The notes under the pieces are model-generated. The model saw nothing but the letters and a program-made list of their open reading frames with translations, had not been told where the DNA came from and ran no database searches. This document shows positions 1 to 8,728 of a DNA stretch of 64,000 nucleotides, piece by piece. The stretch spans positions 682,001 through 746,000 of the forward strand of contig CAVSMD010000002.1 in assembly GCA_963728995.1 (NCBI GenBank), read 5' to 3'. The first letter of the stretch is position 1. Each line of letters begins with the position of its first letter. Both the position numbers and the translations under genes were made by a program. The stretch comes from FEN-1219 sp963728995 (GTDB taxonomy: Bacteria > Pseudomonadota > Gammaproteobacteria > Steroidobacterales > Rariloculaceae).

Positions 1-160
1 CGACGATACGCCGCAGGGCCCGCTGTATTTCTTCGACGGCCGCATCCTCACGCCGGCGGGCACGCCGGCCCCACCCCCGTTCGCGGAGAACGTGAACTAC
101 ACGACGCGTCGTGGCAGGACGGTGGGGGCGCGGTTCTCGTACCACTTTGGCGGACGGTAG
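1..160 (+). CDS. TonB-dependent receptor, C-terminal end (partial)
   Basis: The reading frame is open from base 2 to the TAG at 158-160 and continues beyond the left edge of the window. Only about 52 residues are visible. They end in an alternating pattern, TVGARFSYHFGGR, that resembles the last beta-strand of an outer-membrane TonB-dependent receptor. Receptors of this family import siderophores, cobalamin or other scarce ligands with energy from TonB-ExbBD. The ligand cannot be judged from this fragment. A DUF6152-type gene follows on the same strand 39 bases later and could be co-transcribed. The family call rests only on the barrel-end signature. Confidence 0.55.
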   Translation, partial: DDTPQGPLYFFDGRILTPAGTPAPPPFAENVNYTTRRGRTVGARFSYHFGGR

Positions 161-199
161 GTTTTCTGGCGCCACGCTCCGAGCTCGGGAGAAAGAACG

Positions 200-1330
200 A
201 TGAAAGGACGCTTCTTGCTCGCTTTGGCGCTCTCCGGCATCGGTAGCAGCGCTTCGGCCCATCATGGCAATGCGAATTTCGATTTGTCGAAGCAGCTCAC
301 GCTGACGGGCACGATCGTGGAAATGGCGTTCGTGAATCCGCATTCATATTTGTACATGGACGTGAAGGACGAGCGCGGCAACGTCGCGGCCTGGCGCTGC
401 GAGATGCGAGCGGCGACCGCGCTGCGCCGTTCCGGCTGGACGCCCGAGATGTTCAAGGCGGGACAGATGCTGACGGTGATCGGCTCGCCGTCGCGTCAGG
501 AGCCGCACACCTGCTACGTGAGCACGATCGAGTTTCCGAATGGCAGCGAAGCGGATCGCTACAGCCAGCTCCCGGGCGGCGACCAGCGATCCGCGGCCGA
601 CCGGCCGGCCCGGCTGGCGAGCGGCGAGCCGAACATCGCGGGCGACTGGGCTGCGGAGCAGCGCGTGATGACCGATCCGCGCGGCCGCGAGGGCACGCTG
701 GTGCCGCTGAGCGTGGCCGAGGAGCGGGCGGCGCAGGGCACCCCCCCCGGCCCTACGCGGCCGCCGGGCGGCCCGCCGCTCGGTGTGCAGCCGACGGCGG
801 CAGGCAGCCGCGCCGCGGCCGGCTTCGACCCCGAGAAGGACAACCCGCGGTTCCACTGCCAGCCCACGAACATCTTCATGGACTGGACGTTCGATCAGCA
901 CGTGAACCGGATTACCCAGACCGCAAGCACGATCGTGCTGAAGTACGGCTTCATGGACCTCGAGCGGACCATTCACCTCGACATGGCCGAGCACCCGGCC
1001 AATCTCACGCCGAGTAAGCCCGGGCATTCGATCGGGCGTTGGGACGGCGACGTGCTAGTCGTGGATACCGTCGGGTTCGAGCCGGGCTATCTCGATACCC
1101 GCCGGGGCGTGATGTTCAGCGGCGAGATGCACGTCGTCGAGCGGTTCACGTACGACCATGAGGCAAAGACCCTGACGCGCACTTGGACCGCCGAGGACCC
1201 GTATTTCACGGGCCAGTATCGGGGCCAGGACGTGGTGGCCATGGCCGATACGCCGTACGAGCGCTACAACTGCGACGACCGCACGTGGCAGGACAACGAG
1301 TTCAAGAAGGTGCAGGCGGAAGCGCACTGA
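200..1330 (+). CDS. Secreted DUF6152 + GHS-domain fusion protein
   Basis: This 376-residue protein of unknown function starts at an ATG preceded by GGAGAAAGAACG. Residues 1-20 form a Sec signal peptide ending ASA, so the mature chain is predicted to begin His-His. Residues 21 to about 130 are a DUF6152 domain with the family pattern: HHG at the start, FVNPHS near residue 50, RRSGW near 85, then G-x3-TVIGSP. A Gly/Pro-rich linker follows. The C-terminal part carries GHSIGRWDGDVLVVDT and a closing cysteine in YNC. The protein is probably periplasmic. In other loci of this window the two halves are separate neighbouring genes. No catalytic assignment is possible from sequence alone. Confidence 0.8.
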   Translation: MKGRFLLALALSGIGSSASAHHGNANFDLSKQLTLTGTIVEMAFVNPHSYLYMDVKDERGNVAAWRCEMRAATALRRSGWTPEMFKAGQMLTVIGSPSRQEPHTCYVSTIEFPNGSEADRYSQLPGGDQRSAADRPARLASGEPNIAGDWAAEQRVMTDPRGREGTLVPLSVAEERAAQGTPPGPTRPPGGPPLGVQPTAAGSRAAAGFDPEKDNPRFHCQPTNIFMDWTFDQHVNRITQTASTIVLKYGFMDLERTIHLDMAEHPANLTPSKPGHSIGRWDGDVLVVDTVGFEPGYLDTRRGVMFSGEMHVVERFTYDHEAKTLTRTWTAEDPYFTGQYRGQDVVAMADTPYERYNCDDRTWQDNEFKKVQAEAH

Positions 1331-1334
1331 GGCG

Positions 1335-2291
1335 TCAGGGTCCTTCGAACACGGCAATATCGGCGCCGATCTCGATACGCGTGAGATCGCGTCCGACCAA
1401 CAGCGGCCCCGCGTAGGTCGTGCGTGTGCGCGCAACGAGCTCGCTGGCCGGCGGCTCCGGGATCCCGGGCAAGCTCAACATCACGATGTGCGTGTAGACG
1501 GCGAGCTTCGGCCGAACGCGCGCGAAGATCTTGCCGGCCTCCTCGGGCATCGTATGGTGCTCTTTGACACTGGCGAGCTGCGGGGCTTGTGCGAATACGC
1601 GGGCATCCGTGGACATGACCTCGTGAATCAGCACGTCCACGCCTCGCGCCGCTTCGATGATTCGCTCGTCGTATTTCGTGTCGCCGCTCACCGCGACCGA
1701 GTGCCCTGCGTAATCGATGCGGTAGCCAAACGCGGGTTTGATCAGCTCGCCGTGGTCCACCTCGAAGGCCGTGACCTTGATGCCGTCTTGCTCGTACACC
1801 ACGCCGCCGCGCTCGAACTCCGTCACGGCGAACGCCGCGGCGGCGCGTGGCAGGTGCTCGTCGGCCGTGCGAATGGCAACGTCGCGCGCATAAGTTTGCT
1901 CGATGCCGGCGGCGATGGCGGCCGTGCCCACCGGGCCGCGCAGGTCGAGTGGGCGATCGCGCCGGCCGTACTGGGTAGGCAACCAGCCCGTGGCCCAGAG
2001 ATCCGCGAGGCCGTTGATGTGGTCCGAATGGAAATGCGTGAGGAACACCGTATCGACTGCGCGGAGCGGAATGCCGAGCTGCCAGAGGCGCACGCTAGCG
2101 CCCCGGCCCGCGTCGATCAGCAGCTTCTTGCGTCCCGCCTCGATCAGCGTGGCGGCCTGATAGCGCTCGGCGCTCGGCGTAGGCACGCCGGTGCCGAGCA
2201 GCGTGACCCGAAGGGTCTGGGCCGTGCCGACCGCTGGCAGCAGCGCGAGGGCGCAGGTGAGCACAGTGGCAAGGCGAGCAAGTCGTGCCAT
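1335..2291 (-). CDS. Secreted MBL-fold metallohydrolase
   Basis: This is a 318-residue metallo-beta-lactamase-fold hydrolase with an N-terminal signal peptide (about residues 1-24, ending GTA). The Zn-binding signature THFHSDH is near residue 85. Further ligand candidates are the His in VDHGE, the Asp in SGDTKYDE and the His in YTHIV near the C terminus. The arrangement resembles tRNase Z/arylsulfatase-type MBL enzymes. A signal peptide argues against RNA processing and for a periplasmic hydrolase. AAGGAGCTCCAAC precedes the ATG. The gene is convergent with the DUF6152 fusion at 200, with only 4 bases between stops, and lies 18 bases downstream of the next DUF6152 fusion, so it is probably co-transcribed with that gene. 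The substrate is unknown. Confidence 0.85.
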   Translation of the reverse strand: MARLARLATVLTCALALLPAVGTAQTLRVTLLGTGVPTPSAERYQAATLIEAGRKKLLIDAGRGASVRLWQLGIPLRAVDTVFLTHFHSDHINGLADLWATGWLPTQYGRRDRPLDLRGPVGTAAIAAGIEQTYARDVAIRTADEHLPRAAAAFAVTEFERGGVVYEQDGIKVTAFEVDHGELIKPAFGYRIDYAGHSVAVSGDTKYDERIIEAARGVDVLIHEVMSTDARVFAQAPQLASVKEHHTMPEEAGKIFARVRPKLAVYTHIVMLSLPGIPEPPASELVARTRTTYAGPLLVGRDLTRIEIGADIAVFEGP

Positions 2292-2309
2292 GTTGGAGCT
2301 CCTTGAAGG

Positions 2310-3356
2310 TCAGCGATTGGCGTGCTCGACCGTGCACCCGTACGGCTGCACGACGTAGAGCGATGGCCGAAACAGGAACTCGCCCGAGAACGGGCTCGCG
2401 TAGTACTGCCGGTCCTCGGCCGTCCACGCCACGTGCAGTGTGTGGTCGTTCGGGTCGACGCTGACCCGTTCCATGGTGTGCAGCGCGGCGCTGTGCAAGA
2501 CCCCGGGATGCGGCAACAGCACGCCCGCGGCGTAGCCGACCGTGTCGATCACGAGCGTTTGCCCCTCGAGCCACGCGATCGAGTGGCCGAGCTCGGTAGG
2601 CGGCAACGAGCTTGCGTGCGCACGCACGCCGAGCCGCGCCGTTCTGACCGTATCCATGAACTCGTGGCGAATCTTCAGCTGATCGCCATCGAGCGAAATC
2701 TCGGTCGGCGTGCCGGGCTCGCTCCACGCGCGAACGACACTCGATACGCCGCACCGGAACGACGGGTCGTCGAACCGCTGGTCGTAGCCCGCGTTGGCGG
2801 CGGCGCCTTGCGGCGTGAAGCGCGCACGGTCCGGCAGCCTTCGATCGGCGGGGCCGGGGCCCGCCGCTGGCCCGTTCGGGCGGCGATCGAGATCGCGGAC
2901 CCAGACGCCGACGATGCCGTTCAGCTTCGTCGCAGCCGCCGTGCTGGTCGCGGGCGCTTGCTCCGGCGATCCCTGGTTGCCGAGCGGACGAAGCTCCGTG
3001 CCGTCCGCGAGCACGATCGACTGGATCGAGCAACCGTGCGGATCCCGGCGTGCGGCGATGCCGTTGATTCGAATGCGTTGCCCCGCAACGAACGTGTCCG
3101 CCTTCCAGCCGCGTCGGTGCAGCATCGCCGCCGCCGCGGTCTCGCAATCCCACACCGCAGTGCCGCCGTCGGTTTCGCTGACCCTGACGTGCAGGAAGCT
3201 GTGGGGATTCACGAACTCGAACGCCGTCACCTCGCCCTCGATCTGCACGGGGCGGGTTGCGTCGTAGTGCGGCGCGCTGGAGTGATGCGCGTTCGCCGCC
3301 ATGCAGGCAGAGCTGGCTACAGCCGCGACGATCGCGCGCTTCAAGACGGGTTGCAT
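2310..3356 (-). CDS. Secreted DUF6152 + GHS-domain fusion protein
   Basis: This protein of about 348 residues is a second fused copy of the module. I chose the ATG at 3356 because GGGAGAAGCCG sits directly upstream and the chain then begins with a clean signal peptide ending ANA before His-His; the frame is open 14 codons further upstream. DUF6152 features are HHSSAPHYD, FVNPHSFLHV, HRRGW and RINGIAARRDPHGC. The C-terminal half contains GHSIAWLEGQTLVIDT, then MERV, TAEDRQYY and a final YGC. The MBL hydrolase gene follows closely on the same strand. Function is unknown and a periplasmic location is inferred. Confidence 0.78.
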   Translation of the reverse strand: MQPVLKRAIVAAVASSACMAANAHHSSAPHYDATRPVQIEGEVTAFEFVNPHSFLHVRVSETDGGTAVWDCETAAAAMLHRRGWKADTFVAGQRIRINGIAARRDPHGCSIQSIVLADGTELRPLGNQGSPEQAPATSTAAATKLNGIVGVWVRDLDRRPNGPAAGPGPADRRLPDRARFTPQGAAANAGYDQRFDDPSFRCGVSSVVRAWSEPGTPTEISLDGDQLKIRHEFMDTVRTARLGVRAHASSLPPTELGHSIAWLEGQTLVIDTVGYAAGVLLPHPGVLHSAALHTMERVSVDPNDHTLHVAWTAEDRQYYASPFSGEFLFRPSLYVVQPYGCTVEHANR

Positions 3357-3440
3357 CGGCTTCTCCCGGTGTCTCGTTCGGGGTGGCGCAGCCGACATGC
3401 TAACGAGAAGACTTGGAGAAATTGTGGAGGTCCGGCCCGG

Positions 3441-4124
3441 TCATTCGAGCTTGTAACCGACCCCGTAGACCGTGCAGATGACCTGCTCGTCCGGCTGAAA
3501 TGCACGCACCTTGCGCCGCAGGTTCTTGACGTGGCTATCGATGCTGCGGTCGCTGACCACGTGCTCGTCGTCGTACACCAAATCGAGCAGCTGGCTGCGC
3601 GAATACACGCGGCCCGGATGGCTGAGCAGCACCTCGAGCAGACGGAACTCGATCGGGGTCAGATCGAGCGAGTGGCCGAGCACGGTGGCCCGGTGCTGTG
3701 CGCGATCGAGCTCGATGCCCAGGTAGCCGCGACTGCCGTTGGGTTCACTGTCGACGCGCCTCAGGATAGCCTTGACCCTGGCGACCACCTCGCGAGGGCT
3801 GAACGGCTTGCAGATGTAGTCGTCCGCGCCGATCTCGAGCCCAAGCAGTCGATCGAGCTCCTCGATTCGCGCCGTGACCATCACGATGGGCACGTCGGAG
3901 AATGCCCGTATCTCGCGGCAAACCGTGAGCCCGTCCTTGCCCGGCAGCATCACGTCGAGCAGGATCAGTCGCGGCGCTTGCTCGCGGGCCCAGCTGACAG
4001 CCTCCTCGCCGTCGTCGAGCCAGTGGCTCGAGTAACCGGCCTGGACGAGATAGTCGACCAGAATTCGCGCGAGCTTGGGCTCGTCCTCCACCACGAGTAT
4101 GGGCGAAGCGTTACCGTTGATCAT
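3441..4124 (-). CDS. baeR: OmpR-family response regulator, BaeR-like
   Basis: This 227-residue two-domain regulator has a receiver domain (about 8-120) with acidic pocket VEDE, phospho-acceptor Asp57 in LILLDVMLPG and conserved Lys106 in YICKPFSP. The C-terminal winged-helix DNA-binding domain ends in the typical VYGVGYKLE. The segment RLLGLEIGADDYICKP and the stretch around DRSIDSHVKNLRRK closely resemble my memory of enterobacterial BaeR, which controls envelope-stress and efflux genes. The start at 4124 (MINGNAS) fits family length; the frame is open much further upstream only as noise over baeS. The gene is 17 bases downstream of its histidine kinase. No mdtABC-like efflux genes lie beside it, so its regulon here may differ. 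Confidence 0.9.
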   Translation of the reverse strand: MINGNASPILVVEDEPKLARILVDYLVQAGYSSHWLDDGEEAVSWAREQAPRLILLDVMLPGKDGLTVCREIRAFSDVPIVMVTARIEELDRLLGLEIGADDYICKPFSPREVVARVKAILRRVDSEPNGSRGYLGIELDRAQHRATVLGHSLDLTPIEFRLLEVLLSHPGRVYSRSQLLDLVYDDEHVVSDRSIDSHVKNLRRKVRAFQPDEQVICTVYGVGYKLE

Positions 4125-4141
4125 GCCACTCTTACCCCGGC

Positions 4142-5581
4142 TCAAAGGCCCGTTCGGCCATCGGCAGGCAACAGCAGCGCGACTCTCAGGCCGCCGAGCT
4201 CCGACTTCTCTATGGTGAGCTTGCCGCCATGAGCGCGAGCGATGTTGTCGCAGATCGCCAAGCCGAGCCCGGCGCCACCCGTCGATCGCGACCTCGAAGC
4301 TTCGACGCGGTACAGCCTGTCGCATAGCTTCGGCAGCACCTCGTCGGGAACGCCGGGCGCGGAGTCTTCGAACGTGACCAGAATGTTCGGGCCGCTGCGT
4401 GTGCACGCGACCTGGATCTTGCCGCCGCGGTCCGTGTAACGCACGCAGTTTTCCAGCACGTTCGTAAACAGCTGCCCGAGGCGCAACAGATCGATCAGCG
4501 CGTTCAGGGGCTCCGCGGCGTATTTCGCCCGCAGCGTGAGGCCGTGGGCCGAAGCGCTGGACTCGAACATGTCCACCGTGTCCCGCAGCACGTCCACGAC
4601 GTTGGCCGTTTCCTTTTGAAAACGTAACGCGCCGGCTTCCGAGACGGCGAGCTCGTACAGGTCGTTGACGAGCTTCGTCAGCCGCTCGACCTCGCTGCCG
4701 AGCGATTTGCGCGTGGCCTCGTTCAGCTCGCGCACGCCGTCGTCCACGGCGTGCAACTCGGCACGCAGAATGGCGAGCGGCGTGCGCAACTCGTGCGAGA
4801 TGTCGGCGATCCATTGGCGTTGAGCGTGCTGATTGCGCTGCAATGCTTCCGCAAGCGAATTGAAGTCTCTGGCGAGATCGCCCAGCTCTCCGCCCGATGC
4901 CACGTGCATTCGCTCCGTGAATCTGCCCGCCGCCAGGGCTCGTGTACCGCGCGCCAGCGCCGTCACCGGCGTGACGATTTGCCGCATGAAGATCAGCGCG
5001 AACACGATCGCGAGCAGCAGAGCGACGAGCGCGGTACCGAAGGCCCAACGCGTCTGTTCCTCCGAGAAACGCCTGTCGAGATCGCCCGCCAACGTCTCGA
5101 GCGGGTTCAAACGTAGCGTGCCGACTACTTGGCCGCGATATACGATCGGCTCGGCCCGTTGGGCCCGGTCGTTCAGCGGCGCGCCGAACAAATGTTTACC
5201 GTTTTGATCCAGGACGGTAACTCGCGGTGAGATGGCGAGCGGGTCCTCGGAAACCACGCCGGTGCCACGCCCACGCCCCACCCAGTCCCGCGGCCGTCCT
5301 TTCGTGACGTCCGAGGATGGTGGGCCCATCAGCTCGATCCATCTATCCGGGTGGTCCAGCAGCGGTGCCCAGCTATCGTGCTCCCCATACGCCTGGGCCA
5401 GCGTCATCGCGAGATAGTTCAGCCGATCGGCCTCGGACTCGTTCACGTAGTTCAGAAAGCCGCGCTGGAAGTTCCAGCGAGTGAGCCCAGAGCTCACCGC
5501 AAGCACGATTAACGCGCTGAACAGAAAGCCGAAGAACAATCGAGGTCCGATCTTCAGGTGCATTGGCTGGGTATGGCTCAC
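4142..5581 (-). CDS. baeS: Sensor histidine kinase, BaeS-like
   Basis: This is a 479-residue membrane histidine kinase paired with the downstream response regulator. It has TM1 at about 15-35, a periplasmic sensor segment to about 180, TM2 at about 181-200, a HAMP linker, the H-box ISHELRTPLA with phospho-His263, an N-box (ENCVRY) and a G-box (GGAGLGLA). The start is probably GTG at 5581; an in-frame ATG at 5563 would shorten it by six residues. Sequence after TM1 (NFQRGFLNYVNE) recalls BaeS, which senses envelope damage. It is divergent from the DUF6152 fusion whose start is at 5728, leaving about 150 bases of shared control region. The specific signal cannot be read from sequence. Confidence 0.88.
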   Translation of the reverse strand: MSHTQPMHLKIGPRLFFGFLFSALIVLAVSSGLTRWNFQRGFLNYVNESEADRLNYLAMTLAQAYGEHDSWAPLLDHPDRWIELMGPPSSDVTKGRPRDWVGRGRGTGVVSEDPLAISPRVTVLDQNGKHLFGAPLNDRAQRAEPIVYRGQVVGTLRLNPLETLAGDLDRRFSEEQTRWAFGTALVALLLAIVFALIFMRQIVTPVTALARGTRALAAGRFTERMHVASGGELGDLARDFNSLAEALQRNQHAQRQWIADISHELRTPLAILRAELHAVDDGVRELNEATRKSLGSEVERLTKLVNDLYELAVSEAGALRFQKETANVVDVLRDTVDMFESSASAHGLTLRAKYAAEPLNALIDLLRLGQLFTNVLENCVRYTDRGGKIQVACTRSGPNILVTFEDSAPGVPDEVLPKLCDRLYRVEASRSRSTGGAGLGLAICDNIARAHGGKLTIEKSELGGLRVALLLPADGRTGL

Positions 5582-5727
5582 GGACGCGAGCTAAGGAGCT
5601 CCCACGTCTCCATACGTTTTCCACATTTCGCCGCTACCGTCATCTCGCTCGGGATCGTATCGCGTCGAACCTCAAATGTGGAGCCGCCGCGCGTCCTCCG
5701 CGAGTTCGCTGTCATTGGAGCCATGCC

Positions 5728-6759
5728 ATGTATCGTCGCTTGCCTCTGGTCCTTGCGTTGGTGAGCACTGCTTGTCCCGCTTGGGCGCACCACAGCGTTT
5801 CCGCGATCTTCGACATGGCCGAGGTTGTGGAAACGGCCGGCACCGTGACAGAGGTCTCGTGGAGCAACCCACACGTGAAGTTTCGCCTCGCCGTAAATGG
5901 CGCTGCGGGTGCCGCGGAACAATGGAGCATCGAGGCAACCTCGCTGACGAACTTGCGTCGCGCGGGTGTCGACCGTCAGCTCCTGAACGTCGGAGACGTG
6001 GTCAGAGTCGCCGGCAATCCCGCGCGCGCGAGCGAGCATCTGCTGTACGCGCAGAACATCCTGCTAGTCGGCGGCGACGAGGTCGTGCTCGAGGCGGGCG
6101 GTGAGCCGCGCTGGTCGCGCCGCGTGCTGGGGCGCGATGGGCCCTCCGGCCCCGGCGATTCGTCGAAGCCCGAGCTCGGCATCTTTCGAGTGTGGAGCTC
6201 GCCGCGCGATCAACCATTGCTGTTTCCGCAGGATGTCGAGCCCGTGTTCGACTACGGGCGGTTTCCGCTGACCGCGTCCGCCCGCGCCGCGGTGGCCGCG
6301 TTCGACCGCGTCGAGCAGAGCCCGATCTTGAATTGCGTGGCGAAGGGCATGCCCACTGCGATGGAGCAGCCGTATCCCATGGAGTTCGTCAGGCAGGGCG
6401 ACGATATCGTTCTACGGCTGGAGGAGTACGACGCGTCGCGCGTGATTCACATGGGCAAAGACGCCAGCGATGCCGGACCGCCCGCCACCAAGCTCGGCTA
6501 CTCGGTCGGGCATTGGGAAGGCGATGCGCTCGTCGTCAAGACGACGCGCATCAGCTGGCCCTGGTTCGATGTGGTCGGGACTCCATTCGGCGCGAAAGGG
6601 GAGACGCTCGAGCGGTTCACGCCGAGCAAGGATGGAGCCCAGCTGGATTACACGCTAACGGTGACGGACCCCGCGACCTTCACGGAGCCCGTCACGCTGC
6701 GCAAGTTCTGGGTGTGGTATCCGCAGATGAAAGTGGAGCCGTACAAGTGCAAGCAGTAA
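5728..6759 (+). CDS. Secreted DUF6152 + GHS-domain fusion protein
   Basis: This 343-residue protein is the third fused copy. The ATG at 5728 is chosen because TTGGAG lies 7 bases upstream and the following 20 residues form a signal peptide ending AWA before His-His; longer in-frame starts would overlap baeS. DUF6152 features are HHSVSAIFD, WSNPHVKFRL, the RRAGV region and VAGNPAR. The C-terminal domain has PYPMEF, GYSVGHWEGDALVVKT and TDPATFTEPV, ending in YKCKQ. It diverges from baeS, so envelope-stress control is plausible but unproven. Function is unknown. Confidence 0.78.
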   Translation: MYRRLPLVLALVSTACPAWAHHSVSAIFDMAEVVETAGTVTEVSWSNPHVKFRLAVNGAAGAAEQWSIEATSLTNLRRAGVDRQLLNVGDVVRVAGNPARASEHLLYAQNILLVGGDEVVLEAGGEPRWSRRVLGRDGPSGPGDSSKPELGIFRVWSSPRDQPLLFPQDVEPVFDYGRFPLTASARAAVAAFDRVEQSPILNCVAKGMPTAMEQPYPMEFVRQGDDIVLRLEEYDASRVIHMGKDASDAGPPATKLGYSVGHWEGDALVVKTTRISWPWFDVVGTPFGAKGETLERFTPSKDGAQLDYTLTVTDPATFTEPVTLRKFWVWYPQMKVEPYKCKQ

Positions 6760-6800
6760 CAGCTGCAGCGCGGCCTAGCGCAGGAAGTCGGCGCCCGTCG

Positions 6801-7040
6801 CGCCTTCTTGAGAATGTGGGCCGAGATCGTCCGGTAGACGATCCCGAGCACCCGCGTCAGCGCCCCGGCGTCGGTGGCCAGCAAGAACCGCAGCGCAAAC
6901 GGCAGCGACAGCACCCACTTGCGAATGGGCTTCGCCGGCAACAACTCGTCGGCGAGGAACGCGGCACTGTCCGTCATCCGCCGGGCGCCACAGGAGGGAA
7001 AAAAGCCACGGCGCTTACAGCTGAACGCTAGCGGGTCGCT
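6801..7040 (-). pseudogene. IS91-type transposase fragment
   Basis: About 80 residues in one frame match the region of IS91/IS801-type (HUH, rolling-circle) transposases just after the zinc-binding domain: LAFSCKRRGFFPSCGARRM, then PIRKWVLSLPFALRFLLATD and a VLGIVYRTI helix. The N-terminal zinc domain and the whole catalytic part are missing. The usual GFCPSC is GFFPSC here, so a metal ligand is also lost. The fragment is flanked upstream by a ligA-like fragment in another frame and stops about 40 bases from the end of the preceding DUF6152 gene. It is a decayed mobile-element remnant. The family call comes from motif memory. Confidence 0.65.
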
Positions 7041-7177
7041 CTCACCGAGGCGAGCGCCTTGCGCGCGCGGGCGTCGAACTTCCCGGCGGCGTCGGGGATG
7101 GTGGGCGCGTCGTGGACGTAGTACGCCTCGGTGTGCCGCTCGAGGAGCGCGCGCAGCTCGGCGGCGCACTTTCGTGT
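7028..7177 (-). pseudogene. LigA N-terminus-like fragment
   Basis: A frame running from about 7177 to the TAG at 7028-7030 encodes AAELRALLERH-x3-YYVHDAPTIPDA. This is very like the start of NAD-dependent DNA ligase, where the ELR...YYV.D.P.I.DA..D motif belongs to domain Ia and the NMN-binding site. After PDA the similarity ends (AGKFDARARKAL) and the frame closes inside the IS91-type fragment. It starts right after the nitronate monooxygenase stop. It is probably a captured or recombined gene piece of about 25 matching residues and not a functional gene. The match is from memory and short, so confidence is moderate. Confidence 0.4.
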
Positions 7178-7184
7178 CGGCGCG

Positions 7185-8216
7185 TCAGACCCCGAGGGCG
7201 CGCGTCAGCTCCGCGGCCGCAACCGGTCCGGCGCTGCCGGGGTTCTGGCCGCACCAGAGCGGCGAGAAGTCGCCCGAGCCCTGCGCCTCGGCCGCCGCGC
7301 GCAGCGGCATCACGGCCGGCGCCGCGAGCGGGAACTCGGGCACCTCGGTCACGCCGCCGAGCTCGCGCATCAGCCGGTTGACGATGGCGCGCGCCGGGCG
7401 GCCGGTGAAAAGACGTGCGATCGCGGTGTGCGCGGCGCCGCCGCCCTGCAACGCCGCGCGATGGACGGCGCTCGTCGTCGCCTCGGGGCAGAGCAGGTAG
7501 GCGGTGCCTACCTGGGCTGCGACGGCGCCGAGGCAGCGCACCGCGGCGACGCCGGCCGCGTCGGCGATGCCGCCGGCGGCGATCACCGGCGCGCGCACGC
7601 TGCGCACCAGCTGCGGCACCAGGGCCAGCGTGCCGAGCTGGCGCGTCAGGTCGTGCGAGAGGAAGTGGCCGCGGTGGCCGCCCGCCTCGAGCCCCTGGGC
7701 GATCACGACGTCGACGCCGTTCGCGTCGAGCCAGCGGCCTTCCTCGACCGTGGTCGCCGAGGCCATGACGAGCGCGCCGGTCTTCCTGACGCGCTCGAGC
7801 AGCTCGGGCGCGGGCAGACCGAAATGGAAGCTCACGACCGGCGGGCGCAGGTCTTCGAGGATCTCGGCGATCTCCGCGCTGAACGGCTGGCGCGCCGGGC
7901 CCGCGGGAATCGACGCCGGGTCGATGCCGAGCTCGCGGTAGTACGGAGCGAGCGACGAGCGCCAGGCCCGCGCGCGCGCGTCGTCGACCGTCGGCGGGTG
8001 ATGGCAGAAGAAGTTGAGGTTGAACGGCCGCCCGGTCGCGGCACGGATCGCCGCCACCTCGCTGCGGATGGCGTCGGCGGAAAGGATGGCGCATGGCAGC
8101 GAGCCGAGGCCGCCGCCCTCGGCCACCGCGATCGCCAGGGCGCTGCCTTGCACGCCCGCCATCGGTGCCTGGACGACTGGCCACTCGAGGCCGAGCTCGT
8201 CGAATCTCGTGGCCAT
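7185..8216 (-). CDS. Nitronate monooxygenase / FMN-dependent 2-nitropropane dioxygenase family
   Basis: This 343-residue TIM-barrel flavoprotein is predicted to oxidise alkyl nitronates or related nitro compounds using FMN. Visible features are the N-terminal PVVQAPMAGVQGS, the FNLNFFCHHPP segment, IAQGLEAGGHRGHF with the family's His, the phosphate-binding APVIAAGGIAD and GTAYLLCPEA. I chose the ATG at 8216 because GAGGAGTCGATC precedes it; the frame extends upstream without recognisable sequence. The gene is distinctly more GC-rich (sampled lines near 75-80%) than its surroundings at about 65% and is bracketed by gene fragments, which suggests acquisition. The gene itself looks intact. Confidence 0.88.
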   Translation of the reverse strand: MATRFDELGLEWPVVQAPMAGVQGSALAIAVAEGGGLGSLPCAILSADAIRSEVAAIRAATGRPFNLNFFCHHPPTVDDARARAWRSSLAPYYRELGIDPASIPAGPARQPFSAEIAEILEDLRPPVVSFHFGLPAPELLERVRKTGALVMASATTVEEGRWLDANGVDVVIAQGLEAGGHRGHFLSHDLTRQLGTLALVPQLVRSVRAPVIAAGGIADAAGVAAVRCLGAVAAQVGTAYLLCPEATTSAVHRAALQGGGAAHTAIARLFTGRPARAIVNRLMRELGGVTEVPEFPLAAPAVMPLRAAAEAQGSGDFSPLWCGQNPGSAGPVAAAELTRALGV

Positions 8217-8728
8217 GATCGACTCCTCGTCAGCTGAACGGGCGCTCGTACAGGGCGGCCGAGCTCGGCGCCGATCGCCGAAGCCCTCGCTGCGGAGGGG
8301 GCGGCCGATGTCGTCGACGACCGCCGCGTCCATGCCGACGGCGAGTACCTGGGCCGCGGATAGGAATTTTGAAGCCCCCTGCTCCGCGGCAGTGCGCGCA
8401 AGAGCCATTGTGTCAAAGCCGCCGGCTGAGCGCGACGCCGAATAGCCTCACGGCCGGGCTTCGCAGCCGGGCTTCACCGCGCCAACGGCCTCACCCCGCT
8501 CAGCACCGCCCGCGGCTCGCGCCAGCGAACCCGTCGACGACCAGGCGAATCAGAGCAGCGACCCCTGCGGCGGCGCGCGCGCTCCAAGCCCGGCCGTCGG
8601 TGCCGCCTCCTCCCGCCGCTCCCGCCGCTCCCGCCGGTGCGCAAGAGCAACGACGCGCAGGCCGCCGCTCGAGCTGCTCGGCATGAAGGGCGAGTCGCCC
8701 GCCGACGACTGAGCGCGACGCTCACGCG
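8217..8728. other. GC-rich stretch without a recognisable gene
   Basis: This stretch of about 510 bases between the nitronate monooxygenase start and the efflux-protein remnant has open frames on both strands. They are Arg/Ala/Pro-rich low-complexity translations typical of very high GC. Short repeats such as GCCGGGCTTC and CCGCTCCCGCCG occur. I recognise no protein family, RNA or promoter here. It is probably degenerate sequence belonging to the same scarred patch. Confidence 0.5.

Noticed and set aside
2322..4232. Plus-strand frame of about 630 codons
   Set aside because: It is antisense to the DUF6152 fusion and baeR. It has low-complexity composition and no leader.
3441..5048. A 535-residue reading of the response regulator
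   Set aside because: The first 300 codons are antisense-like noise over baeS. The BaeR-like protein is complete from the ATG at 4124.
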